Shown in pieces: positions 1 through 8,434 of a stretch of DNA of 35,496 nucleotides; the stretch's first letter is position 1, and each line of letters begins with the position of its first letter. The stretch comes from CAYNTG01 sp964400105 (lineage in GTDB: Bacteria > UBP14 > UBA6098). The stretch lies in the NCBI GenBank assembly GCA_964400105.1, contig CAYNTG010000019.1:1-35496 (forward strand), read 5' to 3'. Made by a program: the position numbers and the translations under genes. The notes beneath the pieces are model-generated. The model was not told where the DNA came from. It saw only the letters and a list, made by a program, of their open reading frames with translations, and searched no databases.

Positions 1-57
1 TTCGCAATCGGATTGGAAAACGGGATAGCCAATGTCAAATTCCCGATGGAGACATAA
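1..57 (+). CDS. 3' end of an unidentified gene
   Basis: Frame 1 is open from the first base and stops at TAA 55-57, giving 18 residues that end in NVKFPMET. Too little is present to name a product. It is called because the frame is open to the window edge and stops 77 bases before pruA, which suits the end of an upstream plus-strand gene. It could be chance. Confidence 0.35.
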   Translation, partial: FAIGLENGIANVKFPMET

Positions 58-134
58 TTTAAAAAAATCCCGCTTGCCTTTTTGAAGACTCGAATATATT
101 ATTCAAATTCCATAATCATAATGAAAGGATAGTT

Positions 135-1760
135 ATGTTTAATGCAAAGCTTCAGGTTCCAACGCCTGTTAATGAACCGATCCTCCCATATGCCCCCGGC
201 AATCCGGAGACCGTGGCATTGAAAAGGGCCATCGCCGATCTCAAATCCGAGCAGATCGAGATTCCGCTTATTATTGGCGGCAAAGAGATTAAAACCGGTA
301 ATATGGCCGAGTGCCGCTGCCCCCACGATAAAAATACGCTCCTCGCCACATATCACAAGGCTGGCGAGGAAGAGGTTCGGATGGCAGTCGAGGCCGCGCT
401 CGAAGCCCGCAAGGAATGGGCCGAGACGCCATGGGAGTCGAGGGTATCGATCTTCCTCAAAATGGCCGAGCTTCTTGCCGGGCCGTGGCGCAATGTTGTG
501 AACGCCTCTACGATGCTCGGTCAGAGCAAGAACGCATTTCAGGCCGAGATCGACAGCGCTTGCGAGCTTATCGACTTCTTCCGCTTTAACAGCCATTACG
601 CGATGAAGCTCTACGAGGAACAGCCCAACAGCAGCAAGGGCGTTTGGAATTTCTGCGAATACAGACCGCTCGAAGGATTCGTTTTCGCGGTTACGCCGTT
701 CAATTTCACGAGCATCGCGGGGAATCTTCCAACCGCGCCTGTGCTGATGGGCAACGTCTCCCTCTGGAAACCGGCGTCGAGCGCGGTTTTCAGCGCCCAT
801 TTCCTGATGAAGCTTTTCAAGGCTGCGGGCCTTCCGGACGGAGTAGTTAATTTCATCCCCGGGCCGGGAAGCAAGGTCGGACCGAACGTTTTAAAGAATC
901 CGAATCTCGCGGGAATTCATTTCACCGGCAGCACGGCGGTGTTCCAGAGCATGTGGAAGACTATCGGCGAGAATATCAAGAACTACAAAACCTATCCGCG
1001 TATCGTCGGCGAGACCGGCGGCAAGAATTTTATCTTTGCGCATAAATCTGCCGATGTCGATTCTCTCGTTACTGCTGCGATTCGCGGCTCTTTCGAGTAT
1101 CAAGGGCAAAAATGTTCCGCCGCAAGCCGGATGTTCATCCCGGATACGATCTGGCCATCGTTCCGCGAGTCGCTCCTCGAAGAGATAGCGACTATCAAAA
1201 TGGGCGATGTCGAGGATTTCGGGAATTTCGTCAATGCGGTTATCGATAAGAACGCTTTTAGCGACATCACCGGCTATATCGATTATTGCAAGGACTCCCC
1301 CGACGCCGAGATCATCGCCGGCGGCGGATACGACGATTCCGTCGGATATTTTATCGAGCCGACCGTCGTGGTAGTAAAAAAGCACGATTTCAAGACGATG
1401 ATTGAGGAGATATTCGGGCCGGTGCTTACCATATATATCTATGACGCCGATAAATATGAGGAAACCCTCGAACTTTGCGACAATTCGAGTCAGTATGCAT
1501 TGACCGGCGCGATTTTCGCTCAGGAGAGGAAGGCTGTGGATACGGCGATAGTAAAACTTCGCAACTCCGCAGGCAATTTCTATATCAACGACAAACCGAC
1601 CGGAGCGGTGGTCGGGCAGCAGCCATTTGGCGGCGCGAGAGCCTCCGGAACAAACGACAAGGCCGGAAGCAAGGCCAACCTTACACGATGGATTAGCACA
1701 CGGACGATCAAGGAGACCTTCGTTTCGGCGAAGGACTATAGATATCCGTTCCTCGGCTAA
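135..1760 (+). CDS. pruA: L-glutamate gamma-semialdehyde (P5C) dehydrogenase
   Basis: This NAD(P)-dependent aldehyde dehydrogenase oxidises glutamate semialdehyde (the open form of 1-pyrroline-5-carboxylate) to glutamate, the second step of proline breakdown. The 541 residues match the stand-alone P5CDH (ALDH4A1-like) type rather than the bifunctional PutA. Visible motifs are the coenzyme-binding segment GFVFAVTPFNFTSIAGN near residue 182, GETGGKN with the general base Glu293, the catalytic cysteine Cys327 in QGQKCSAASR, and EEIFGPVL near residue 430. The 34-residue spacing from Glu293 to Cys327 equals that of human ALDH4A1. The ATG at 135 is preceded by AAAGGA at 124-129. No proline dehydrogenase gene is in the window. 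A hairpin terminator follows, so it is probably transcribed alone or as the last gene of its unit. Confidence 0.95.
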   Translation: MFNAKLQVPTPVNEPILPYAPGNPETVALKRAIADLKSEQIEIPLIIGGKEIKTGNMAECRCPHDKNTLLATYHKAGEEEVRMAVEAALEARKEWAETPWESRVSIFLKMAELLAGPWRNVVNASTMLGQSKNAFQAEIDSACELIDFFRFNSHYAMKLYEEQPNSSKGVWNFCEYRPLEGFVFAVTPFNFTSIAGNLPTAPVLMGNVSLWKPASSAVFSAHFLMKLFKAAGLPDGVVNFIPGPGSKVGPNVLKNPNLAGIHFTGSTAVFQSMWKTIGENIKNYKTYPRIVGETGGKNFIFAHKSADVDSLVTAAIRGSFEYQGQKCSAASRMFIPDTIWPSFRESLLEEIATIKMGDVEDFGNFVNAVIDKNAFSDITGYIDYCKDSPDAEIIAGGGYDDSVGYFIEPTVVVVKKHDFKTMIEEIFGPVLTIYIYDADKYEETLELCDNSSQYALTGAIFAQERKAVDTAIVKLRNSAGNFYINDKPTGAVVGQQPFGGARASGTNDKAGSKANLTRWISTRTIKETFVSAKDYRYPFLG

Positions 1761-1782
1761 TTTTTCGCGGAATTGCAACGCG

Positions 1783-1815
1783 AGGGGTGGCGTAATTAAT
1801 GGCCACCCCTTTCTT
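1783..1815 (+). terminator. Rho-independent terminator of pruA
   Basis: AGGGGTGGC (1783-1791) pairs perfectly with GCCACCCCT (1802-1810) across a 10-base loop, and TTCTT follows before the N gap. It starts 22 bases after the pruA stop codon. The T tract may continue inside the gap. Confidence 0.75.
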
Positions 1816-1915
1816 NNNNNNNNNNNNNNNNNNNNNNNNNNNNNNNNNNNNNNNNNNNNNNNNNNNNNNNNNNNNNNNNNNNNNNNNNNNNNNNNNNNNN
1901 NNNNNNNNNNNNNNN
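1816..1915. other. Assembly gap (100 N)
   Basis: Exactly 100 undetermined bases, the usual filler for a scaffold join of unknown size. It hides the promoter, ribosome-binding site and first codons of truA. Confidence 0.99.
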
Positions 1916-1917
1916 GG

Positions 1918-2634
1918 AAGCTCACAATATCTTACGATGGAACGAACTACCACGGCTGGCAGGTTCAGCCGGACGAATCGACCGTTCAGGGGACGATTCA
2001 GGATATGCTCGGTCTGTTATTCGACCGCCCGATAAAGATTACCGGCGCGAGCAGAACGGACGCCGGAGTCCATGCGCTCGGTCAGGTCGCGAATGTCGAT
2101 CTTCCCGATAAATTCGAGACGGCCGATCTGAAATTTCGCCTAAATAGGATGTTGCCGGGCGATATTGCTATCAAAAAGATCAAAAAGGTGGCCGATGATT
2201 TTTCGGCGAGATTCAGCGCAAAGGGTAAGCTCTATGAGTATAAGATCATCGACCACAAAGATCCGTTGCTCCGGGATTTTGCACTGAACATCGAACGTGA
2301 ACTCGATTTTGAAAAGCTAAACGGATTGGCGTCGCATATTATCGGCAGGCACGATTTCTCGGCGTTTTCGATAAAAAAATCGATTCCGGATAACGCATTT
2401 TGCGAGATTTTTGCGGCGGAATGGAAGAAGACTGATGAAATTGTCGTTTTCTCGGTGAGGGGAAATCGATTTCTCCACGAGATGATCAGGGCACTGGTCG
2501 GCGCGATGCTCGATTGCGAGCGTGGAAGATTCGAGCCGTCTGGTTTTTCCGATATGATCGACAGCGGACGGAGACAGTTCGATTATAAGGTTGCCGATCC
2601 GCGCGGGCTTTTCCTCGTCGAACTGTTTTATTGA
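1918..2634 (+). CDS. truA: tRNA pseudouridine(38-40) synthase TruA, 5' end lost in gap
   Basis: TruA converts uridines 38-40 of the tRNA anticodon stem to pseudouridine. The readable frame begins at 1918 with KLTISYDGTNYHGWQ, which in the family lies only a few residues after the start, so just the first few codons are missing in the N run. The catalytic aspartate is in GASRTDAGVHALG (codon 2059-2061). Downstream landmarks are the KLYEYKI segment, GRHDFSAF, and NRFLHEMIRALVGAML near the C terminus. The 238 readable residues plus a short N terminus fit the usual length of about 245-265. The gene ends 108 bases before the flippase-like gene. Confidence 0.93.
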   Translation, partial: KLTISYDGTNYHGWQVQPDESTVQGTIQDMLGLLFDRPIKITGASRTDAGVHALGQVANVDLPDKFETADLKFRLNRMLPGDIAIKKIKKVADDFSARFSAKGKLYEYKIIDHKDPLLRDFALNIERELDFEKLNGLASHIIGRHDFSAFSIKKSIPDNAFCEIFAAEWKKTDEIVVFSVRGNRFLHEMIRALVGAMLDCERGRFEPSGFSDMIDSGRRQFDYKVADPRGLFLVELFY

Positions 2635-2665
2635 GGAGATTTTCACAAAAAAATCTGTAAATTGC

Positions 2666-2694
2666 TTGACCCGGACGATTCGATGAGTTATTTA
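2666..2694 (+). promoter_or_regulatory. Possible sigma-70-type promoter for the flippase-like gene
   Basis: TTGACC (2666-2671) and TATTTA (2689-2694) are separated by 17 bases, 49 bases before the start codon. The -10 box is poor (3 of 6), so this is weak. Confidence 0.25.
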
Positions 2695-2742
2695 TTCCAC
2701 TTAGCCGAGGGCTATTAAATATTTGTTTTAGTATTCTCCGAT

Positions 2743-3732
2743 ATGAACAAAAGGTTAAAAGAACATATTATCCTCGTGATCAAGGTAACGATCAGCGCCG
2801 GTCTGCTCTATTTTCTCCTCACGCGGATCGATCTCGAGAGTTTTCTCGTTGCCGGGCGCGATTATCCGCTCTGGACGCTCGCACCGCTCACCCTGCTTTT
2901 CGTCGCCACGATATTTATCGGAAGCTGGCGATGGCGCGTTTTTCTGGGTTCACACGGGATCGAGCAATCGATTTTAAAGGGCGTGAAGCTTTATATGGTG
3001 GGATATTTTTTCAATAATTTCCTTCCGAGCGGAGTCGGCGGCGACGTCGTTCGCGGTTACAGCGCCGGGCGCGACTGCGGCAAGGTTTCGACGGTTTACG
3101 CCTCGATTGCGGCCGAGCGTTTGTCCGGCCTTCTCGGGACGCTTTTGATCGCGCTCGTTTTCATTCCGATAGTGCGGCCGCCGTTGCAGCTTGTCCTTTT
3201 GATTTTGGGTTTGAATGTCGCGCTTTGGGCTTGCACTATCGTTTTGATATTTCTCGACCTCGATACCTTTTTCCGCAAGCTTCTAAAAAAACTGCCACTT
3301 GGAATCGGCGAGAAGATAGCGGATTTCGTCGAGTCGGTGAGGTATTTCCGAAAAGACAAGTCGGTTTTGGTAAAAGGATTCGTCCTGTCGGTTTTCTATC
3401 AAGGCTCGCTGATCACGTTCGTCTATATCGTCGCGCGGATCGCGGGTGTCGATACAATTCCGTGGACGGCTTATTTCGTTTTCGTGCCTTTGGTATGGAT
3501 TATCTCGCTCATTCCTATTTCGCTTAATGCACTCGGTGTTCGTGAAGCGAGTTTTAGCTATTTCTTCGGTCTATGGGGAGCTTCCGAGGCGCAGGGGCTG
3601 CTCGTTTCGCTGATTTTTTTCGGGACGAGCGTTATATGCGGCGTGATAGGCGGGATCCTTTGGGCGATATCGGGGCACAGGGCGAAGGCGGCGAATATCG
3701 GTATCGAAACTCAGTCCGAGTTTGTTGAATAG
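2743..3732 (+). CDS. Flippase-like integral membrane protein (LPG_synthase_TM / YbhN family)
   Basis: A 329-residue inner-membrane protein with about eight hydrophobic segments. Family hallmarks are YFFNNFLPSGVGGDVVRGY from about residue 88 and PISLNALGVREASF from about residue 258. Members of this family (TIGR00374, the membrane part of lysyl-phosphatidylglycerol synthases) include lipid or glycolipid flippase candidates, and many are uncharacterised. No C-terminal lysyltransferase domain is present, so it is not a full MprF. The ATG at 2743 has no clear Shine-Dalgarno sequence; CTCCGAT precedes it. It stands alone between truA and a REP-like repeat, so its lipid substrate cannot be inferred from context. 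Confidence 0.8.
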   Translation: MNKRLKEHIILVIKVTISAGLLYFLLTRIDLESFLVAGRDYPLWTLAPLTLLFVATIFIGSWRWRVFLGSHGIEQSILKGVKLYMVGYFFNNFLPSGVGGDVVRGYSAGRDCGKVSTVYASIAAERLSGLLGTLLIALVFIPIVRPPLQLVLLILGLNVALWACTIVLIFLDLDTFFRKLLKKLPLGIGEKIADFVESVRYFRKDKSVLVKGFVLSVFYQGSLITFVYIVARIAGVDTIPWTAYFVFVPLVWIISLIPISLNALGVREASFSYFFGLWGASEAQGLLVSLIFFGTSVICGVIGGILWAISGHRAKAANIGIETQSEFVE

Positions 3733-3772
3733 TGATTGCTGATTTTTGACGTAAACAGGCTCGATAATTTCG

Positions 3773-3824
3773 TCATTGCGAGGAGGGTGAAACCCGACGT
3801 GGCAATCTCCTTTTCTCGCAATGA
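3773..3824. repeat. REP-like dispersed palindromic repeat (TCATTGCGAG family)
   Basis: Perfect 10-base inverted ends TCATTGCGAG (3773-3782) and CTCGCAATGA (3815-3824) enclose a core containing GACGTGGCAATCTCC. The GTCATTGCGAGGAG...GCAATCTC pattern resembles a short intergenic repeat scattered through many bacterial genomes. It lies between two genes and encodes nothing. Confidence 0.7.
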
Positions 3825-3909
3825 GATATTGTATCATTTTTATTACTTTAATAATTAAGTTTATACCTGTTTCTTAGCAGTTTTTAATAGATATATCGAG
3901 AAGTAAAAA

Positions 3910-4350
3910 ATGCAGTTTTTTAAAAGATGGTATCTATCTTGCGTGCCCATTTTGATTATCGGCGTGGCGCGGCTTTTCCAGTTCTTTCGCCTGAAAGGAA
4001 TCGACCGTTTGCTCGAGGGAGTGATCCGCAACTCGAGAGACCTGGCCTATGTCGCGAACGCCCTCGGTGTCTGCTCGATGTGCGTCGCGATAATGACGAT
4101 CTGCGTCGTGGGATCGCTTATCGTCGCAGCTTTTTTGCTTTTGAAAAAACGCATTCATTTTTTAACTGCTCTTTCTCATATGGTCATCCTCGGTATCGCC
4201 ACTATATTTGCTTCGACGATGGCGCGTCCGTTCGAGAAGCCGTTTCTCGAAATGGCGATCAAATCCGGCGATCAAAAAATCGAGATCGAATATAAAAGCT
4301 ATATCGAGCAATATGGACGTGGCAAAATCCTGATCGGGGATTCGAATTAA
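3910..4350 (+). CDS. Small membrane protein of unknown function
   Basis: 146 residues with three hydrophobic segments: about residues 8-28, about 57-78, and about 85-104. The tail of about 40 residues is charged (KSGDQKIEIEYKSYIEQYGRGK). GAGAAG lies about six bases before the ATG. I do not recognise a family. It sits alone between the REP-like repeat and the rplU promoter. The frame is supported by the ribosome-binding site and by the orderly hydrophobic pattern; an overlapping 122-residue frame lacks both. Confidence 0.6.
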   Translation: MQFFKRWYLSCVPILIIGVARLFQFFRLKGIDRLLEGVIRNSRDLAYVANALGVCSMCVAIMTICVVGSLIVAAFLLLKKRIHFLTALSHMVILGIATIFASTMARPFEKPFLEMAIKSGDQKIEIEYKSYIEQYGRGKILIGDSN

Positions 4351-4389
4351 GCCGGTTGGATTACCAGACAAGATTCTATAACAAATTTG

Positions 4390-4417
4390 TTGACATAATG
4401 AAGATTTGAAATATACT
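4390..4417 (+). promoter_or_regulatory. Strong sigma-70-type promoter of rplU-bamA
   Basis: A perfect -35 box TTGACA (4390-4395), a 16-base spacer and TATACT (4412-4417). The predicted transcription start is near 4424, about 33 bases before the rplU ATG at 4457. This is the best housekeeping promoter in the window. Confidence 0.7.
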
Positions 4418-4456
4418 CTATAAGTTTAGTTAATAACGATCGATATGGAGGATACG

Positions 4457-4774
4457 ATGTATGCAATAATCGATATCAAAGGTGAACAGGTAAAGGTCGA
4501 GGCGGGCAAACAGGCCGTCGTTCCGTTGATGAACAACAAAAATGTCGGCGACGAAATAACTCTGGATAGGGTAATACTCCTTTCCGGCGATGGCGAGCCG
4601 GTGATCGGCATGCCAACGATCGAGGGCGCAACCGTCAGGGCCACGGTCGTCGATCATTTTCGTGGAGACAAGATTATAGTCTTCAAGAAGAAACGCAGGA
4701 CCGGATATCAGAAAAAGCAGGGACATAGGCAGAATTATACCCGGCTCATGGTCGAGGAGATCGCTACGGCCTAA
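4457..4774 (+). CDS. rplU: 50S ribosomal protein bL21
   Basis: bL21 binds 23S rRNA in the large subunit. The sequence starts MYAIIDIKGEQVKVEAGK and ends with the basic RNA-binding tail KKRRTGYQKKQGHRQNYT, both diagnostic. The start at 4457 is chosen over the in-frame ATG at 4445 because GGAGGA (4447-4452) lies four bases before 4457 and would fall inside the longer frame; this gives 105 residues, close to the usual 103. In most bacteria rplU is followed by rpmA (bL27). Here the next gene, two bases downstream, is bamA, and no rpmA is in the window. Confidence 0.95.
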   Translation: MYAIIDIKGEQVKVEAGKQAVVPLMNNKNVGDEITLDRVILLSGDGEPVIGMPTIEGATVRATVVDHFRGDKIIVFKKKRRTGYQKKQGHRQNYTRLMVEEIATA

Positions 4775-4776
4775 CG

Positions 4777-7143
4777 GTGCTTGAAACTACCGCGAAAAAA
4801 AACACCCATCTTACGATGTGTGCAGTGGTATTCGTTGTGCTCATTGCGGCAATGGGACTATCCGGCGAGGTTATCGGCGATGTCTCCGTTGTCGGAACGA
4901 GAAATACATCCGAGGCGCTTATTCTAAGCACCTCCGGCATCGTAACGGGAGAGGTTTATGCCTCTGCGGTGCTCGAGGACGCGATCGGAAAGATATATGC
5001 CCTCGGTTTTTTCGACGATGTTGAGGTCCGTGGGGTGAAAATCGGCGATATCGTCGATCTCGAGATCGAGGTCGTGGAATTCACCGTGATCTCGAAGATA
5101 CTTTTCGATGGCAACGAGGCGATCAAAGAGAAGGACCTCCTCGAAAAATCGGACCTCGTGCTCAACGATTTCCTGTCGCCGGCAAAAACGTTTCACGCCG
5201 TTCGGAATATCTCCGAGGCGTATGCCGAAGAGGGATTCCCGCGAATCGAGATCGAGACCGAGGCTATCGAAACTCAGCCGGGAAGGGTCTCGTTGACATT
5301 CAAGATCGACGAGGGACCGGAGATTCGTGTTGGGGAGATCGATTTTCACGGCAACGAAGCGTTCAGCGACGCGAAACTACGCCGTTCGCTAAAAACGAAG
5401 CAGAAATCGTTCTTTCGTTCAGGCAAATACACCGAAAAAGAATACCGCGAGGATATGGAAAAGCTCCTCGAATTATACCGCAACAATGGACTTATCACCG
5501 CCGAGATAGTGCGCGATTCAATATGGACAGATACGACCGAGGCACGCCTCAATATCGATATATGGATCGAAGAGGGCGAGATGTATTACTTCGGCGACGT
5601 CGATATCTCAGGAAACACGATCTACGAAACCGATCGGATCGCAAATCAGATTAAGCTGGAAAAAGGCGATGTTTTCAAGGGGGAAAAGCTCGACGAGTCG
5701 GTTGCGGAAATATATTTTCTCTATCAGGAGAAGGGCTACATCTACGCCGATATCAACGACGACCGCAAACTGTCCGCCGACACCGTTCATCTGAATATCG
5801 AGATTACCGAGGGCAAGCAGGCGCGTGTTCGCAAGATCGAAATCGCCGGTAACACTCGAACATTCGATCGCGTTATCCGCAGGGAGATGAATATATATCC
5901 AGGCGAGGTCTTTCATCGAAGCAAGATGATGAGGTCGGTTCGGAATATCTATTACCTGAACTATTTCAACGATGTCGTGCCCGATTTCAATATCCTGCCG
6001 AACGGGGATGTCGATCTCATTATGGATGTCGAGGAGAAACCGGTCGGGCGTTTCCAGATCGGCGGAACATATAACTCGACGGATAAAGTGGTCGGGAATA
6101 TCTCCATCGGATGGCCCAATATGCTCGGTCGAGGGTGGGAGATGGATTTGACATGGGAGTTCGGCGCAAATCGCAGGAATCTGTCGTTGAGTTTCACCGA
6201 GCCGTGGCTTCTTAACACGCCGACAACCGCCGGTTTCGATTTATATAACACGGAATTGATCTGGTCGAATCTATATACCGAGAGTCGAAGCGGCGGCGCT
6301 ATCCGGCTCGGTCGCAGGTTAAGCTGGCCGGACGATTACTTCACCATATATTGGCGCTACAAATTAGAGCAGGTCAAATATTACGAATTCTCATCGAGCT
6401 ATAACCCATCCGAGCAATACGACCTTCAAGATATTGAATGGCCGCAGATCGAGTCCGCCACGAGAGCCGTTATCCAAAGGGATTCGCGCGATTCCAAACT
6501 TTTCGCAGCCAAAGGAAGCCGTAATAAATATACGGTAGAGCTTGCCGGAAGTTTTCTCGGCGGAGATGTCGCTTTCGAGAAGCAAGATCTCTCCAGCGAC
6601 TGGTATTTTCCGCTGCATAAATATTTAACATTAGTCGTAAAAGGGAATCTTGGCTATCTCTCGAACGCCTTCGGCGACGACCCTGACGACGTGCCATATT
6701 CTGAGAGATATTTCTTCGGCAGCTATTCATACGAGGCGCAGGTTCGCGGATATAGCGACAGGGCAATATCACCGATCGACACGACCGATGCGATATACGA
6801 TTCGAGCGCTACACCGGATATCTCGGATCGGATTCCGCTCATCTCTCCGGCGGAGAGCTTCCGGCTCGGCGGACGTGTGATGGCGCAATTCACCTCCGAG
6901 CTTCGCGTGCCGATTTCGAGGGACCAATTCTATTTTTCGATCTTTGGCGATGTAGGTAATACGTGGCTTAATATCGACGATGTCGATTTTAGAGATATGA
7001 AAAGTGGAGCGGGCGTCGGTGTGAGGCTCGTTATTCCGATGCTCGGAGTCATGGGTATGGATGTCGGTTACGGTTTCGACAGGAACGACCTCACGCAGGA
7101 GGTGTCCGGTGTTCAATGGCATTTCCAGATAGGGACCGAGTGA
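4777..7143 (+). CDS. bamA: Outer membrane assembly factor BamA (Omp85)
   Basis: BamA inserts beta-barrel proteins into the outer membrane. The 788 residues comprise a signal peptide (hydrophobic core CAVVFVVLIAAMGLSG), five POTRA domains at about 30-100, 100-180, 182-265, 268-348 and 348-420, and a 16-strand-type barrel from about 425. POTRA markers are repeated, for example ILFDGNEAI, IDFHGNEAF, VDISGNTIY and IEIAGNTRT. The chain ends WHFQIGTE without the usual final aromatic residue. The GTG at 4777 is used because it keeps two lysines before the hydrophobic core; the ATG at 4816 would give a much shorter n-region. It starts two bases after rplU and probably shares its transcript. It shows that the cell has an outer membrane. 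Confidence 0.93.
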   Translation: MLETTAKKNTHLTMCAVVFVVLIAAMGLSGEVIGDVSVVGTRNTSEALILSTSGIVTGEVYASAVLEDAIGKIYALGFFDDVEVRGVKIGDIVDLEIEVVEFTVISKILFDGNEAIKEKDLLEKSDLVLNDFLSPAKTFHAVRNISEAYAEEGFPRIEIETEAIETQPGRVSLTFKIDEGPEIRVGEIDFHGNEAFSDAKLRRSLKTKQKSFFRSGKYTEKEYREDMEKLLELYRNNGLITAEIVRDSIWTDTTEARLNIDIWIEEGEMYYFGDVDISGNTIYETDRIANQIKLEKGDVFKGEKLDESVAEIYFLYQEKGYIYADINDDRKLSADTVHLNIEITEGKQARVRKIEIAGNTRTFDRVIRREMNIYPGEVFHRSKMMRSVRNIYYLNYFNDVVPDFNILPNGDVDLIMDVEEKPVGRFQIGGTYNSTDKVVGNISIGWPNMLGRGWEMDLTWEFGANRRNLSLSFTEPWLLNTPTTAGFDLYNTELIWSNLYTESRSGGAIRLGRRLSWPDDYFTIYWRYKLEQVKYYEFSSSYNPSEQYDLQDIEWPQIESATRAVIQRDSRDSKLFAAKGSRNKYTVELAGSFLGGDVAFEKQDLSSDWYFPLHKYLTLVVKGNLGYLSNAFGDDPDDVPYSERYFFGSYSYEAQVRGYSDRAISPIDTTDAIYDSSATPDISDRIPLISPAESFRLGGRVMAQFTSELRVPISRDQFYFSIFGDVGNTWLNIDDVDFRDMKSGAGVGVRLVIPMLGVMGMDVGYGFDRNDLTQEVSGVQWHFQIGTE

Positions 7144-7295
7144 TCGAAATCGAGTAGTTCGATCTGAATATTTTGAGGATGTGGTTGCAAATCCACGATG
7201 ATGAGAAACCGGATATAAATATTGTAAATCATAATCCATTCTTTGAATTGGATTTTCATATATTTGATCGATAATCACTTACGAAAGGTTTTGAT

Positions 7296-7604
7296 ATGAC
7301 CGAAAAAATCGACGATCTTACGATTAAATACGAGGAAGACGGTATCGAGATCATAAAGGTGCTCGATAAGGTTATTCTATCGAGGGCCGCATGGAGCACG
7401 ATTGTCTTTCGATATAAGCAGTGGAATCGTGGAAAGAAGGAATACAGCGACGATAAGTTCAGCATTCGCCGGTATCGCAAGCTCAAGGGCCAATATGTTC
7501 AGCAGTCCAAATTCAACATTTCCAGCGTTGCACAGGCGAAGAAGATACTCGATGCGCTGGGCGGCTGGGTCGATTCGTTGGAAGATGTCGATAAAGATGG
7601 GTAA
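7296..7604 (+). CDS. Small basic protein of unknown function
   Basis: A 102-residue soluble, charged protein with no signal peptide. AAAGG lies nine bases before the ATG. The order of short strands and a basic middle (VFRYKQWNRGKKEYSDDKFSI, then RRYRKLKGQYVQQSKFNISS) and a final helix (AQAKKILDALGGWVDSL) look like a compact folded domain rather than random translation. I cannot name a family. It sits between bamA and natA, 152 bases after bamA. The phrase QQSKFNISS followed by a helix ending in W would be a useful search motif. Confidence 0.7.
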   Translation: MTEKIDDLTIKYEEDGIEIIKVLDKVILSRAAWSTIVFRYKQWNRGKKEYSDDKFSIRRYRKLKGQYVQQSKFNISSVAQAKKILDALGGWVDSLEDVDKDG

Positions 7605-7660
7605 TAATCGCTCTTTTTCGTTCGATTCGACGGGAATTTCCGTGATGCCCTTGGCACAAT

Positions 7661-7669
7661 TGGTATAAT
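7661..7669 (+). promoter_or_regulatory. Extended -10 promoter of the natA-natB-rlmN operon
   Basis: TGG followed by a perfect TATAAT (7664-7669) makes an extended -10 element, with no recognisable -35 box. Transcription would start near 7676, only about six bases before the GTG at 7682, implying an almost leaderless message. Confidence 0.4.
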
Positions 7670-7681
7670 AATATAAACATT

Positions 7682-8434
7682 GTGGAAGCAATAAATCTCA
7701 TCGATGTTACGAAGATTTTCGAGCCTCCGAAGGGTAAGCCTGTAGTCGCCGTCGATAGCATTTCTCTCGAGGTTCGGCGCGGCGAGATCTTCGGGCTTCT
7801 CGGCCCGAACGGAGCCGGAAAAACCACGGCGCTTCGAATGATTTCCACTATCCTGGAACCGACATCTGGCAAGGTTTTAGTCGATGGTTTGGACACGGTC
7901 TCCGAGGCGGACGAGGTTCGGCGGCGTCTCGGATTTCTTTCCGGGGATACCGGATTGTATAAAAACCTCAAAGCGCGCGAGATGATCGAGTTCTTCGGGC
8001 GGCTTTACGGCATGGATGAAAATAAGCTTAGGGAGCGAGTCGATTATCTTATCGATGTCCTCGATATGGAGCGATATGCCGGGACGATGTGCGAGGCGCT
8101 GTCTTCCGGGACGAAGCAGAAGGTCAATATCGCCCGAACGATGGTTCACGACCCACCGATACTCGTTTTCGACGAGCCGACCGTCGGATTGGACGTTCTG
8201 GTCGCACGAACACTGACCGATTTTATCCTCGAACTCAAAAAACACCAAAAAACGGTTATCTTCAGCACCCATATCATGCGAGAAGCAGAGCGGCTATGCG
8301 ACCGGATCGCTATAATTCACGACGGCGGATTGCTCGCGGTCGGAACGCTCGACGAACTTCTGAGTGAAACAAATAAAGATAACCTCGAAGACGCGTTTTT
8401 CAACCTCGTGGGGAACGAGGAGATAACCCTTTGA
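7682..8434 (+). CDS. ABC transporter ATP-binding protein, NatA-like
   Basis: ATPase subunit of an ABC-2 exporter, working at the inner face of the cytoplasmic membrane with the permease encoded next. The 250 residues hold Walker A GPNGAGKTT (41-49, Lys47), the signature LSSGTKQ, Walker B ILVFDEP and the switch histidine in STHIM. The leader matches the NatA branch (Na+ or drug export; the substrate is unknown). GTG 7682 is the only start giving the usual N terminus MEAINLIDVTK, and it has no Shine-Dalgarno sequence. The stop codon overlaps the start of the permease gene. Confidence 0.88.
   Translation: MEAINLIDVTKIFEPPKGKPVVAVDSISLEVRRGEIFGLLGPNGAGKTTALRMISTILEPTSGKVLVDGLDTVSEADEVRRRLGFLSGDTGLYKNLKAREMIEFFGRLYGMDENKLRERVDYLIDVLDMERYAGTMCEALSSGTKQKVNIARTMVHDPPILVFDEPTVGLDVLVARTLTDFILELKKHQKTVIFSTHIMREAERLCDRIAIIHDGGLLAVGTLDELLSETNKDNLEDAFFNLVGNEEITL

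Noticed and set aside
891..1925. Minus-strand open frame of 344 codons across the N gap
   Set aside because: It runs antisense to pruA, includes 34 unknown residues and has no family resemblance; pruA itself has clear catalytic motifs.
7181..7196. GTGG-TTGCAAAT-CCAC resembling a tRNA T-arm
   Set aside because: No acceptor, D or anticodon arms surround it at tRNA spacing, and no CCA end is present.
7651..7669. TTGGCA as a -35 box for TATAAT at 7664
   Set aside because: The spacer is only seven bases, far below the 15-19 needed.
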